A DNA stretch of 64,000 nucleotides from contig JACVTC010000059.1 of assembly GCA_016946835.1 (NCBI GenBank), positions 722,001 through 786,000 on the forward strand. Reading direction: 5' to 3'. Both the position numbers and the translations under genes were made by a program. The notes beneath the pieces were generated by a model, which did not search any database, was not told the origin of the DNA, and worked only from the letters and a program-made list of their open reading frames with translations. The stretch comes from Neocallimastix lanati (nom. inval.) (lineage: Eukaryota > Neocallimastigomycota > Neocallimastigomycetes > Neocallimastigales > Neocallimastigaceae). Numbering within the stretch: the stretch's first letter is position 1; each line of letters opens with the position of its first letter. Shown here piece by piece: positions 51,815-64,000 of this stretch.

Positions 51815-52190
51815 AAAAAAATTATAAAATTATTTCAAAATTTGTAGTCATAACTCAAGCTTTCTAAAACTTTTTTTTAGTTAACCAAAATTCATTAAAA
51901 AATAATAAAATAATTATAGTTTAAAATTTAAACATAATTAATTAATAAAGTAACTTATTTATATTTTTTTTTATTTATTATTAATTATTTAGTTTCTGTT
52001 TTTTTTTTTTTTCTTTATGAGATTATTTCATAATTTTATTTAGAGAATATTTTATGATATACATTTATATATAAATTGTTAACAATAAATTATAATCTTC
52101 AAAATTATTAAAAAGTACATAATTAATTTTTTTTTTTTTTGTTGAAAATATATATTTTAAATAAATAAAAACATTTTTATTTATAGTATA

Positions 52191-52232
<42 letters not shown>

Positions 52233-52634
52233 TTTAATAATATTTTTTAATTCATTTTACTTTTCTAAAATTTTTATTATTGCTTAAACACTTATTTTAA
52301 TAATTATATATAAGAAATATAATATTAATTAAATGTGATAAATAAATTGATATAAATCTAATAGTAATTATAATTACGATTTTATTTAATTATATACTAG
52401 AAACAATTAAATTTGATAAAACTTTTTTTTTTTTTTTTTTCATTGATACGATTACACTAAAATAAAAAGCTTTATTTATAATTATTAATAGCAGTCTTAA
52501 ATTTTATTATAATAAATCATATAAATATTAAAATTAATGGAAATTAATAATAATTTGAATTTGAATATATATAATTTCTAAAATATAATTTGTAACAAAA
52601 TTAATGGAAAATATACGATTTTTTATTGATTATT

Positions 52635-52665
<31 letters not shown>

Positions 52666-52948
52666 AATATTATCTTAAATTTGTATATGTATGAATTGGG
52701 CAAATTTATTCTATAATACTTAAATAGAGACAATAATAATAAATTATACTAAATTTATATTAATAAAATATATTAAAAAAATTTTTACATATTCCATAAT
52801 GGGCTATAAATTTTTTTTTTTTTTTTTTTATTGAATTACATATTACGCTACCAATAAAATACTTTATCAAAAATATAAGAAATAAGGCAAATTATCAACG
52901 ATATAACCATATTTTTATATTAAAATAAAATAAAAATATTTAATATTT

Positions 52949-52988
<40 letters not shown>

Positions 52989-54257
52989 AAAAAAAAAAAA
53001 AAAAAGAAATAAAGTAAAAAATAAAAATAAAAAATAAAAAATGAAACAAAAAAAAATAAACAAATATTACAAATGAATATATTCTTTTATTTCATATTTT
53101 CTAAATATAATTGATATTTTTTATGAAATTAAAAAAACAAAATAATTGTTATTTTAGATGACAAGTGGTCAATCTCAATCTTGCTCATTCTGAATTTTGT
53201 TTAGCTATTACGAGTTCTAATAAATATTATTAAATAAAAATAACATAAAAAATAAGTTTTTCTTATATTAATATATTAATATGAAATAATTTAAAAAAAA
53301 AATATATATATATATATATATAAACATAATACAAAATTTCCTCTTCCAATTCAAAACTAATATAGTAAACCGATTAGTAAAAATAATTAATAAAATATTA
53401 TTTTATATTAATTTTTTATATATTGTTTCTAAGCATTCATATTCTTTTATAAAAGTTCAATTATATATAATATTATATATATAAAAAAAAAAAAAAAAAA
53501 AAAAAAAAGGAAAAAAAAGGCTTGTTTACTAATAAATAAAAACAGTCAAAAATAAAATAATAAAAATGACTTTTATATAAATTTTTCATCTTCATCAAAC
53601 TAATATATAATATTATTAATATTTATGCAAATAATTAAATGATTAGAAAAATATAATTATTAAAACATATTTTAATATGATTTATTATTTATTATTTTCT
53701 AAATTTTAATTATATTTATTTATTTTTTCATAAAAGTATAATTGTATATTATATAAAAAAAAATCACATCATTCATATTCATTGCGATTTATTAAAAATA
53801 TAATTAAATAACAGTAATAATAATAATAATTGATACAAAAATTTATATTAATTTAAATTTATAAATTTATGTATTCTAAGTTGCCTTTATTTCTTTTTTT
53901 TTTTTTTAAAGAGAATTATTTTACTACTTTTTAGAGAATAAAAATAAATAACGAAAAAAAAAAATCAATTTATAACAAAAATACAAAATAAATATTTTAG
54001 AACTTTTATTTATTTTATTTTTGTTAATACATTAAAAACACAATAAAAATAATTTAAAGTATATTTTATTAAAAAATATTAACTTTTATTTATTAATTTA
54101 TTAGTCTTTATAACTTCTCTAATTTATGTTACTTTTTTATTTACATTATTTCTTTTTGATTATTTAATAAATTTCATATTTTTTTAGAATAATGAAGTTT
54201 TAATAATAATATATTTTAGAAATATAATATATTTTAATATATTATATTGTAATATAA

Positions 54258-54280
54258 TCTTCCCTGTCTAAAAAAAAAAA
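54258..54280 (+). mobile_element. Ultra-short LINE insertion, copy 3 (23 bp)
   Basis: TCTTCCCTGTCT followed by 11 A, the extreme 3' end of the LINE family, flanked by perfect 14-mers ATATTGTAATATAA at 54244-54257 and 54281-54294. Confidence 0.85.
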
Positions 54281-54522
54281 ATATTGTAATATAAAAATAT
54301 AATTTTAATTTATTTAACGTATATATTTAATAATTTGTATATAAATTTTGTATTATATGAAATTTTATAATTCTTTATTAATAATAATAATAAAACAATA
54401 ATATATTTTTTCCTTATATTAATAAATAATAATTTAAAAACTATATATTAAAATTTATAAAATATTTTATAAAGACTATAAAAAAAATATATTATTCTAC
54501 TGTTACACATGTTATATTTTCT

Positions 54523-54562
54523 TATTTTAAGTATATTATTTTTCAATAATATACTTAAAATA
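54523..54562. repeat. Perfect hairpin, 18-bp stem and 4-nt loop
   Basis: Arms TATTTTAAGTATATTATT and AATAATATACTTAAAATA around TTTC. Confidence 0.85.
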
Positions 54563-55163
54563 CTTTATTAAAAATATAATAATATTAGGTCTAAGGCAAA
54601 TTTTTTAAAATAAAAATGATATCACATATTTTTTTAAAAATGAATTAAAAATATTAAATATATTATTATATATTTACAAAAACAAACAAAAAAATAAATA
54701 AATATTATATTAATGAAAATGTTAAATCTTTTTTTTTCTAAATGTATTTGAATTGACATTTTTATAAAATTAATAATAAAAAAAAAAAAAGGACAATAAA
54801 ATATATATAACAATGACAATAAAAAAAATTCTATCTATCCACAATTATTTAAATATAGAAAAATTAAAAGTTATAAATAAAAAAAAAAAAAAAAGCCATA
54901 ATAAATATATTAAATATTATTTAATTTCAATTCAATAAAGTTTTGTGTATAATAATAATAATTTTTAATTTAAATTTAATAGTAATTTAATATATTAATA
55001 AAAAAAGTTAATATATTACATATTAAAATTATAATATATATAGAATTATGACTGTAAATACATACATATAATAATTTTTAATAAATCTTAAAATTTTTAT
55101 GTATTTGTAATTAAAAGAATATAATAAAAGAAATAAATAGTAACTTATTTCATTTTTTATTTT

Positions 55164-55221
55164 TTAAAATAAAATTAATAAAGTTTTGGAAGTGTATTCT
55201 CTTCCCTGTCTAAAAAAAAAG
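55164..55221 (+). mobile_element. Short LINE insertion, copy 4 (58 bp)
   Basis: Contains AATAAAGTTTTGGAAGTGTA, then TTCTCTTCCCTGTCT and a short A tail. Flanked by perfect 17-mers ATTTCATTTTTTATTTT at 55147-55163 and 55222-55238. Confidence 0.87.
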
Positions 55222-55837
55222 ATTTCATTTTTTATTTTACAAAACATATATTATTTAAAGATGTCATACTATAATAAAAAAACTTAATTGTATAATATTT
55301 TTTGATTATAAGAAAAAAAAAAAAAATACATAAATAATAGAATAAAATTTTATTATACACACTAAAATAATTAAAAATAATGGAAATATATATTAATTTT
55401 AGATAAAAATAATACTTTAAATAAAATATTTAAAGATTAATATAAATTAAGAAAAATAAAATGGAGAAATAAGGTAATATTATTTATTATTTATTTTTTC
55501 TTATTAATATTTAATAAAATGTAAAGAAAATATATATATGTATATTTATAGAAAATAATAAGATATTTTGTATTAAGTATAACAATTTTAGAAAAAAAAA
55601 AAAAAGATTTACTTTAATTTTAAATTAAAACAAATAATTTAAAAATGTTATATAAAAACTATTCGATAGTTTGAAATTATATGAAATTTTGAAAATATAC
55701 ATTAATAAAACTTTTTTTAGTATTTAATCATTTAAATTTCAATTTATTAAAAAATAAAAATTTTAAAATAAAAGCATGAATAAAAATAAAAATAAAAAAA
55801 AAATAATAAATTTTAAAAATTAATTTACACTTTTATT

Positions 55838-55985
55838 AAAGAAATAATTTCATCAAAATTATAGAATAGTTTAGAGAAAAAGCAATAATTAAACTTTTTT
55901 CTTTATTTAATTAAAGAAATAATTTTCATCAAAATTATAGAGTAGTTTAGAGAAAAAGTAATAATTAAACTTTTTTTTTATTTAT
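55838..55985. repeat. Tandem duplication of about 75 bp
   Basis: Two adjacent near-identical units each containing ATCAAAATTATAGA-TAGTTTAGAGAAAAAG and ending in a T-rich stretch. Confidence 0.85.
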
Positions 55986-57374
55986 AAATTCTTTTTCATT
56001 CATTTTTATTTCCGTAAAAATGTTAAAATATATAGATTTTACACCATTTAAAAGAATGGTTTCATATTTTTTATTATTATTATTATTATTTAAATTAATA
56101 AAAAAAAAAATTAAATGGTTTACTTTTATCTTAATTGGTTAAACATTGAGATAAATTGTTTAATTAAAAGTATATTTAAATTAGTATATAATAATTTTTA
56201 ATTATAAAAAATATATATTTGGAAAATTTGGAAAACAAATATTCATAAAAAATTATTACTTTTTATACAATATTTGAATATATTGAATATATATTTTTTT
56301 AAATATAAAAAAAAAAAAAATTATATAAACACTTTTTTTCAATAATTTTTAATAATAAATTATTATTGTTAATATTATTTAATTCTATATATATCTTTTA
56401 TAACATCGACATTACTCATAAAAAAAAAAAAAAAAAAAAAAAAAGATAATATATATATCATTATTTTTAATAAATAAATTATATATTATATATTATATTA
56501 GATAACATATAATTTATTTAATATCATAATTATTTATTTAATATTTTCTTTATTTCTTTGTTTTATTTTACATTTACCATTTTATTTCAAAAGATATTTT
56601 ATTTTTAATACACTATATTGATTGGTAATTAATGTATGGTTTTTAATTAATAATTAATTATTATCGATTAAATAATGATTAATAATTATTACAAATTCAA
56701 TTATTTTATTATTCATTAATTATTTGAATGTTTAAATAAAAATAACCAATTTTTATTAATAATAGTAAATAAAGTTTCAATTATTTTATTACTTCAAAAA
56801 ATTTTGTTGTTTCATATTAATATTGAAATTTTTTAAAGATTTTAATAACAAATAGGTGTATTTTATTTTATTTTATTTTTAAACGCTCTTTTTTCCATTT
56901 AAAACTCAAAACATAAACTATATAAATTATTTATTCGATATTTCTAAATTAAAAAAAATTACTATTAATAATACTATAATATATAATATATAAAGCTTTT
57001 TTTTTTTTGAATGGCTTAATTATTATTGCCATTTGATTCAATTATATTTATTATTCATATTACTTTTTTGTTTTTTTCACTAATGTTTTATCAAAATAAT
57101 ATTAAAAAATAAAATATTATTATTATAATTAAAACCACATTTTACAACTTAAATATTATGTTTTAAAAATTAATTAATATTTAGAACGATTTAACAGATG
57201 AATAAAACTTTTTATCATTTATATATACAAATATTATTTAGTTTTATAATTTTTTGTTATATATATATATATTTATTTATTTATTTATTATATATTTATT
57301 TATTATATAAATAAAATAAATAATTATATATAAATAATATGTAATTATAGTAAATACATTTTTAGAAATTTCAA

Positions 57375-57478
57375 TATCTATAACTTTATATTAAAATTTA
57401 TCATAAAATATTCATTATTATTTTAACTTTATATTAAAATATTAAATTTTATCATAAAATATTCATTATTATTTTATA
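57375..57478. repeat. Tandem duplication of about 50-57 bp
   Basis: Two units of AACTTTATATTAAAAT then TTTATCATAAAATATTCATT then ATTATTTTA; the second has about 8 extra bases. Confidence 0.8.
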
Positions 57479-57529
57479 ACTTTTCATTTTTAATAATTAA
57501 AAAACTTAATAATAGTAAAAAATAATAGG

Positions 57530-57565
<36 letters not shown>

Positions 57566-59069
57566 AGACCTTTAATCTATAATAAATTAAATTGTGCCAC
57601 ATATAAATATATTTTAATAATATATAAAGTTTTTTATCAATTGTTTTATTAATATTTTAGATTTTTAGATTTCTTTATATGTATAAAATATTTCCCTGTA
57701 TAATATTTTTATTAATATTGAAATTGAAATAATTACAATCTTCTTTTATTACTTTTTTTTGTTATATTATTGTTATTGTTAATTTCATTTCATTTTTTCT
57801 TTTATTTACTTATTTATTTACTTGTTTATTTTATTATTATTATTATTATTTATAATAATAATAATTTTCATATTACTTTAATATTAATAATTAATTATTA
57901 ATTGCTATCTAATATCCCAGCTACTTAACAAACAATAACATCATAAATATCACACTATAATAATATATATTATATATATATTACATAATTAGTTTGCATT
58001 ATATATTAATGTTTTATTATTTATTATAATATAATCAATAAATTAATATTATTGTTTTCATGACATATCCCCTAAATTTTTTTTTTTTTTTTTAATATAC
58101 AAGATATATTAATATATCTTTTTTAATAATATGGATAAATAATGCTAAACAATTAATTTATTAAGTATTAATAATAATTAATGAAATAAAATAAATATAT
58201 ATATAATAACATAACATAAAATTATAACTGAAAGTCTAAATTAAATCAAAATTTTTATATTAAACTATTACTATCTTTCATACTACTATACCAATATTTT
58301 ATAAAGAATTAATAATAAAATTTTGAGTATATTATATAATATTATTAATTATTTATTTTTCATTTTAAATAAGGAGATAAATAGGGAAATTTCATGAATG
58401 AAAAAAAAAATTATCACAAATATTATAATATTTAAAGTTTAGTTATTAATTATTTATAATATTAATTATTAAAAAAAATATTAGTAATGCAATGTTTATT
58501 CTATCACGAAGCCTTTTTAAACTTTTTTCTTTTTTTTTTATTTTTTATTTTTTTTTTTTTATTTTTTATTTTTTTTTTTTTATATAACAAATAATTTTAT
58601 TTTGATTTATATTCATAGTTTTTTTTATTAATATTTTTTATAATTATTAATAATGAAATTTAAATCATATAATATATATTTTTATTAATTTATTATATAA
58701 TATTTTACAAAAAAAAATTAAGATATTCCCACATTAAAATTTTAATATTAATACTCCTAAATGGATATTAAAGAATGATATAATTTATTTAATTAAATGT
58801 TTTAAAAATATTTTATGTAATTAATAAATTATCTAAACCTTATTACTTTTCGTATTATTAATTAATTAATTAATATAAAAATATATTAAATAAGATTTAT
58901 TTATATTAACTATTAATAATAAAATATATATTTTTTTATTGACTAAATCTTTACTCTATTAGTAAATTTTATAAAACTATCCAGTAATACTTTATTAATA
59001 TTATCCACATATTATAATTAACTAAAGAATTTTAATAATAAAATATTGATTTATATTATTACAATAGTT

Positions 59070-59680
59070 AAATATATTTATTATTTATTATGAGCATTAT
59101 TATTTATTATTTATTATGAGCATTATTATTTATTATTTATTATGTGCATTATTATTTATTATTTATTATGAGCATTATTATTTATTATTTATTATGTGCA
59201 TTATTATTTATTATTTATTATTAATTATTTATTATTTATTATTTATTATTATATTATTATTATTATTATTATTTATTATTTATTATTTATTATTTATTAT
59301 TTATTATTTATTATTTATTATTTATTATTTATTATTTATTATTTATTATTTATTATTTATTATTTATTATTTATTATTTATTATTTATTATTTATTATTT
59401 ATTATTTATTATTTATTATTTATTATTTATTATTTATTATTTATTATTTATTATTATTATTTATTATTTATTATTTATTATTTATTATGTATTATTTATT
59501 ATGTATTATTTATTTATCTATTTATTTATTATTTATTATTTATTATTTATTATTTATTATTTATTATTATTATTTATTATTTATTATTTATTATTTATTA
59601 TTTATTATTTATTATTTATTATTTATTATTTATTATTTATTATTTATTATGTATTATTTATTTATTTATTTATTTATTTA
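59070..59680. repeat. (TTATTTA)n heptanucleotide array
   Basis: About 600 bp of TTATTTA units with ATT-triplet interruptions and GTG/GAGCATTA variants in the first 120 bp. The array ends in TTTA units. The long open frames here (YYLLFIIYYLLF) are repeat artefacts. Confidence 0.95.
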
Positions 59681-60551
59681 TCTATTCATTAATTTTATCA
59701 AATTGTTAATTATATATTTAATTACTTTTATATAAATTATAATATAATCATCAATATCAGTTATATATTTTTATTATGTATAATGTATGTGTATTATTAC
59801 ATATAGATTTCTTAATATAATATATTATTATTTAATAATAATTATGAAAGATATTTTATACATATTTAAATTATATTTAATATATTTTGACATCAAAAAT
59901 AAAAAACATATTTTTGTGAATAAAATCACATATACCTAAAATTTATAAATACACTTTATATACTTTTAATATAAAAAGAAATTTAATAAATAAATAATAT
60001 ATTTTTTAAGAGTAATCATACAAAAAAGTATATAAATATATATTATTATTATTTCAAAGCATTAATAGAAAAATAATAACAATACTTCACAAAAATTTAC
60101 CAATACAATACTAATAATAATTTATTAATCCATTTTACTTTAATTAAATAATAACTAAATATTTAAAATAATAAGAAAATAAAATATCAAATTAAAATAA
60201 AAACACATTAATTTTTAGTATTATTAATAATGAATAATAATGAAAAATAGCATATAATAAAAAAAAATAAAATATTATAATTATGACAATTCAAAATAAA
60301 ATAAAAAAATAATAAAATTATGATTATAACAATTTAAAGAATAAATAATATAATTATACTACTTAAATATTAATAAATTATTAATAAAAAATTGCTAAAA
60401 TTACAATAAAAAAAAATATATTATATATTATATTATATATAGTATCAGAAGCATTTTCAAAAAAAAAAAAAAAAAAAAAAAAACTCGCCCATGAATTATT
60501 AAAAACGTTGTTATAATACTAAAATTTAATAAATTAAATGCGTTTTTTAAT

Positions 60552-60583
60552 TTTATTATCAAAAAAAATTTTTTGATAATAAA
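60552..60583. repeat. Perfect hairpin, 15-bp stem and 2-nt loop
   Basis: Arms TTTATTATCAAAAAA and TTTTTTGATAATAAA separated by AA. Confidence 0.75.
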
Positions 60584-61896
60584 TATTTTTGAAGTAGAAC
60601 AAAATAAATTTTTGATAATGTGAACCAATTCATATGGATTCATTTTTATTATTTTTCTATTTTTACAATATATTAATTTTTATATGAAATTTTTTTTAAT
60701 TTTTATTTTATTTAAATTCTATTATTAATATCACACTATTTTATGTATCAGTTATTACAGGTGCATTTTTATATATTAATGAATTAAAAAATATATAAAA
60801 ATTATGGTATAAAAAAATATATATATCATATTTATTAAATATTTAATAAAATGGTATTAAATATTGGTATTAAATATATTTAGCTCATTAGCTTATAAAT
60901 TTATTCTTATAAAGCAGTTATTTATTAGTTTAAAAATACAAAATAAAATATTATAAAAAATCTTTTTTTGAAATAAATAAAATTTTGACTATGACTAAAC
61001 TTCTTTATAAATATTTATAAATATTTAGTGTTACCTTAATTCTACTAAAAATCTTGATTAGCGTATATAAATTAAAATATAAAAAAAAAAATCTTTTTTT
61101 TTATTAATTTATTATTAATTAAACTTTCATGGAAAAAACTTTAATTATATAATATATTAAATATCGAACTAAAATATTGGTATTATATGGATTTTAAACT
61201 TTAAATCCTAAATAGAAACAAGAAATTAATATAATTTACTTTTATAACAGAATAATTTGATTTTTAATAAAATATTGTGAAATAATTAATATTTTATAAA
61301 ATTATAGTTTACAATTTTTTTATTAATAATTAATATTATAGATTTTATGATTAATATATATAAATGTATACTATAATATATATTAATAATAAAAAGGACA
61401 TGTAAAGAGATATATATAAAATATATAAAAGTTTATTATTATATTATTAAATTAAATTAATAAAAGCTCAATATATATAAATATTAAAAATCAATATAAT
61501 TAATTTTTATAAAATAATAAATAATAATAAATAATGATAAAAAAAAAAAAAAAGAAATAAATAATAAAAAAAGGAATAAATAAAAAAAGGAATAAATAAT
61601 AATTTAATAATTTAGATTTCATCAAAATTATATATGATGATTATATGTATTGTAAATATCTTAATACTATTATTATTAATAAAATACTTTAATATTATAA
61701 TTGTAAATTAATATTAAATATACTGAAATTATATAAATTTAATATGTTTTATATTACTTTAGTATATATTATATATTTATAAATTTAAAACTGTAATATA
61801 TATTAAATTTAAAATATTTTAATATATATAAAAATTAATATTAGCTGGTTAAAAAATTATTATAATAAATAAAAATATCTAATTAAAAATAAAAAA

Positions 61897-61930
<34 letters not shown>

Positions 61931-62538
61931 TTTGTATAAAACTATAAATTAAATATTATTAGATTAAATTCCATTTTACATAAATAAAAATTAAATTTTA
62001 TATTTAAGATTAAATAAAAAATTGATGAACGTGGAATATTATTTCAATAAATAATAATATAAATAATAATAATAAAAATAGTATTTAAATGATATAATTT
62101 TTCTTTTTAAATCTTTTTATTTTCTTTTTTTTTTTTTTTTATTATTATTATTATAATTAAAAAAAAAATTTATAAATTTAATATTAAAAAGTATGCATTA
62201 TATAACTAATAAAACTTTATAAAAATGAATTTTTTTTTATATTAATAAAACAAGTAGCAAAGTTTTTTTTTTTATAAAAATATTTATTTTTTAATATCAG
62301 TATACCATAAATTATTTATTTTTATTACTTTTACTATCTGATATTGTTATTTTATTTTATTTTATAAAGGAATATTTAAAGAATATTTATGAAATAAAAA
62401 TTAAATAACAAAATTTTAATAGAATTTAATTGTAAATTTATAGTTAAATTACATTAAATTAATAAAAAATAGATATAAATTTTAATTTAATTTATAATAT
62501 TAGAATAGAAAATACCATTAAGTAAAAATAATTCCAAA

Positions 62539-63866
62539 ATGCCAAAGCAAACAGGTTCAAAAAGTTATACCGACATTGAATTATGCTTAATATTCAAAGA
62601 AATACTTTATTTGTTACCATACAAAAAAAGTGAATGGGAAAATATTTACGCCCCATGTAAAATGGCCGTAGAAATGTATAATAAAACCCATAAAGATCAA
62701 TTAATAATACGTAAAGCTAAAGCAATTGCTAGAAAATTCGAAGATATGACATACTCCTCAAAGAAAATTGTAACCAATGTTGCTGATAACGAATGTATAT
62801 ATGAATAAATTATTAATAATAAAATAAAAAAAATAAATTAATTAAAATAAATTAATTGAAATTCAAAAAAAAAAAAATAATAAAAATAAAAATAAAAAAA
62901 AAAATAAAATTATAATATATATTAGTATATAAATAATTTATTATTAATGAAGTAATTAATTATAAAATATACAATTTTATTTTATATAGCACCAATTCAA
63001 AATAGTAATACCCATATTCAACTTTGTCATATTGCTACTCAAATAAAAGCATTATGTAAAATAAATTTCTTATTTAAAGAAGGTCAAAAGAATTACAAAT
63101 TAAATAAAATTATAATTAAGAGAAGAAGAAGAATATTACAATCTATTAGTGAAATTGAAAGATATTATTATGATAAAAAATATAATGAAGATAATGATAA
63201 TAGCTCACTCAGTAGTGATAATGAAACAAAATCTATAAATTCTTTTCCCTCAACAAGAACAAGTGTTGACGGAAATGTCACTCCAACTGGTTTTAATAAA
63301 ATAGTAAGTAATAGTTACGTAATTATAGTTAAATATACAAAAAAAAAAAAAAAGAAAAAAAAATTGATATATATCTTATCTCTTTCATTTAATAATTTAT
63401 ACTTATTTATATATATATCCTACTACAATAGAATATTAAAACCGAAAATAATAATGAAGAACAAAAATCCGATGATATTGAAAAAAGTTTATTCAACAGA
63501 GATGATGATAATCAAAAAATCGAAGATATAAAATATTTACAATCAGGTTAATATAATACTATAATAAAAAATTATATTATATAATAATTAATAAATAAAT
63601 AAATAAATAAATAAAATTAAGCATATTTTATTTAATGTTTTTTTTTTTTTTTATTATTATTATGTATAGTAATGAAAAATATAAAAGATAATATAATTGA
63701 AATTAATATTAATGATGATTATAATAAAATTATTGAACAAAGCTTAACTACTATGAAAACTATAAGTAATATATTAAATGATGCTATTTTATTTTGTAAT
63801 ATGACCTCTAAAAGAATACAAAATTATCATAATAAATTAGAAGAAGATGGTAAATATTTAATATAA
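62539..63866 (+). CDS. SANT/Myb-like DUF6818-type protein, function unknown
   Basis: Four exons: 62539-62794, 62990-63303, 63432-63546, 63670-63866; all phase to 293 residues with a TAA stop. The N-terminal 75 residues, GSKSYTDIELCLIFKEILYL then LPYKKSEWENI and later RKAKAIARKFEDM, have the pattern G-S-x-x-Y-T-x2-E-L, L-P, E-W that I associate with the DUF6818 Myb/SANT-like domain, probably DNA-binding. Next comes a basic segment KIIIKRRRRILQSISEIE, a Ser/Asn/Asp-rich region (about 150-230) and a C-terminal predicted helix or coiled coil (IIEQSLTTMKTISNILNDA). Such genes can be multicopy in some genomes and may be derived from mobile elements; here the introns and clean frame suggest a resident gene. 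Function is not known. Confidence 0.7.
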
Positions 63867-64000
63867 TTAAATAATTAAATAAAATTAAATTTCATATTAA
63901 TTATTAATAATATATTATAATATATAATACTTTTATATACTTTTATATATATTAATTCATTTTTTATTTTTTATATTCTAAAAAAAATATAAAAAAAAAA
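63867..64000. other. 3' flank
   Basis: AT-only sequence to the window end; nothing identifiable. Confidence 0.5.

Larger units (their letters stand above)
51329..62538. other. 11-kb gene desert
   Basis: No coding frame with family similarity, RNA gene or intact mobile element found. Sequence is almost all A and T with many homopolymers (for example A runs at about 52950-52985, 53478-53508 and 57535-57562), AAT arrays (51595-51730), small tandem duplications, two tiny LINE insertions, hairpins and a TTATTTA array. The few open frames are low-complexity. Confidence 0.7.

Noticed and set aside
59116-59735. Open frames of 180-200 codons rich in Leu, Ile and Tyr
   Set aside because: Pure translation of the TTATTTA heptanucleotide array; no start context or homologous domain.

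Overview
The window is extremely A+T-rich eukaryotic nuclear DNA (well above 80% A+T by eye) with many short GT-AG introns, long poly-A/poly-T tracts and microsatellites. I infer a zoosporic fungus, most likely an anaerobic gut fungus (Neocallimastigomycota). The evidence is fungal-type gene content (URB1/NPA1, BRR6/BRL1), a probable centriole protein of the CEP295/Ana1 family (so a flagellated lineage), a Ty1/copia relic, a SANT-like DUF6818-type gene, and exclusive use of TAA stops in the ten genes whose ends I can read. No species can be assigned from sequence alone.

Layout. 1-5012 (-): N-terminal part of URB1/NPA1, running off the left edge. 5732-7669 (-): six-exon CEP295/Ana1-like gene. 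7700-10570: microsatellites, a copia fragment and a miniature DNA transposon. 10573-12191 (-): BRR6/BRL1. 12996-18000: a 5-kb block bounded by a 9-bp direct repeat and imperfect terminal inverted repeats, holding a decayed Ty1/copia element. 18421-22528 (-): sixteen-exon DHX35-type helicase. 23139-27309 (+): seven-exon cytosolic leucyl-tRNA synthetase. 27735-33190: a 1.6-kb compound satellite, a 5'-truncated LINE with target-site duplication, and two tandem hAT-like elements. 33195-35196 (+): CHMP7. 35808-36429 (-): PPP1R11/inhibitor-3. 37353-42561 (+): IBTK. 42600-45950: LINE relics. 45959-46490 (-): ribosomal protein eS21. 47069-47903 (-): F1-ATP synthase delta subunit. 49114-51328 (+): broken arginyl-tRNA synthetase fused to a GST-C-like domain. 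51330-62538: an 11-kb gene desert. 62539-63866 (+): DUF6818-type gene.

The genes are housekeeping: ribosome assembly (URB1, eS21), translation (LeuRS, decayed ArgRS), splicing (DHX35), nuclear envelope and pore maintenance (BRR6/BRL1, CHMP7), phosphatase and ubiquitin regulation (PPP1R11, IBTK), organellar energy (ATP synthase delta) and centriole (CEP295-like). For nine genes the splice models close in frame from start to stop, which makes exon coordinates fairly secure.

The most informative new material is in the mobile DNA: one DNA-transposon family with a subterminal TTTCGCCA-type motif in four copies from about 280 bp to 5 kb, and one LINE family with four insertions each flanked by perfect 10-17 bp target-site duplications, one inserting only 23 bp. 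I found no convincing new multi-gene system.
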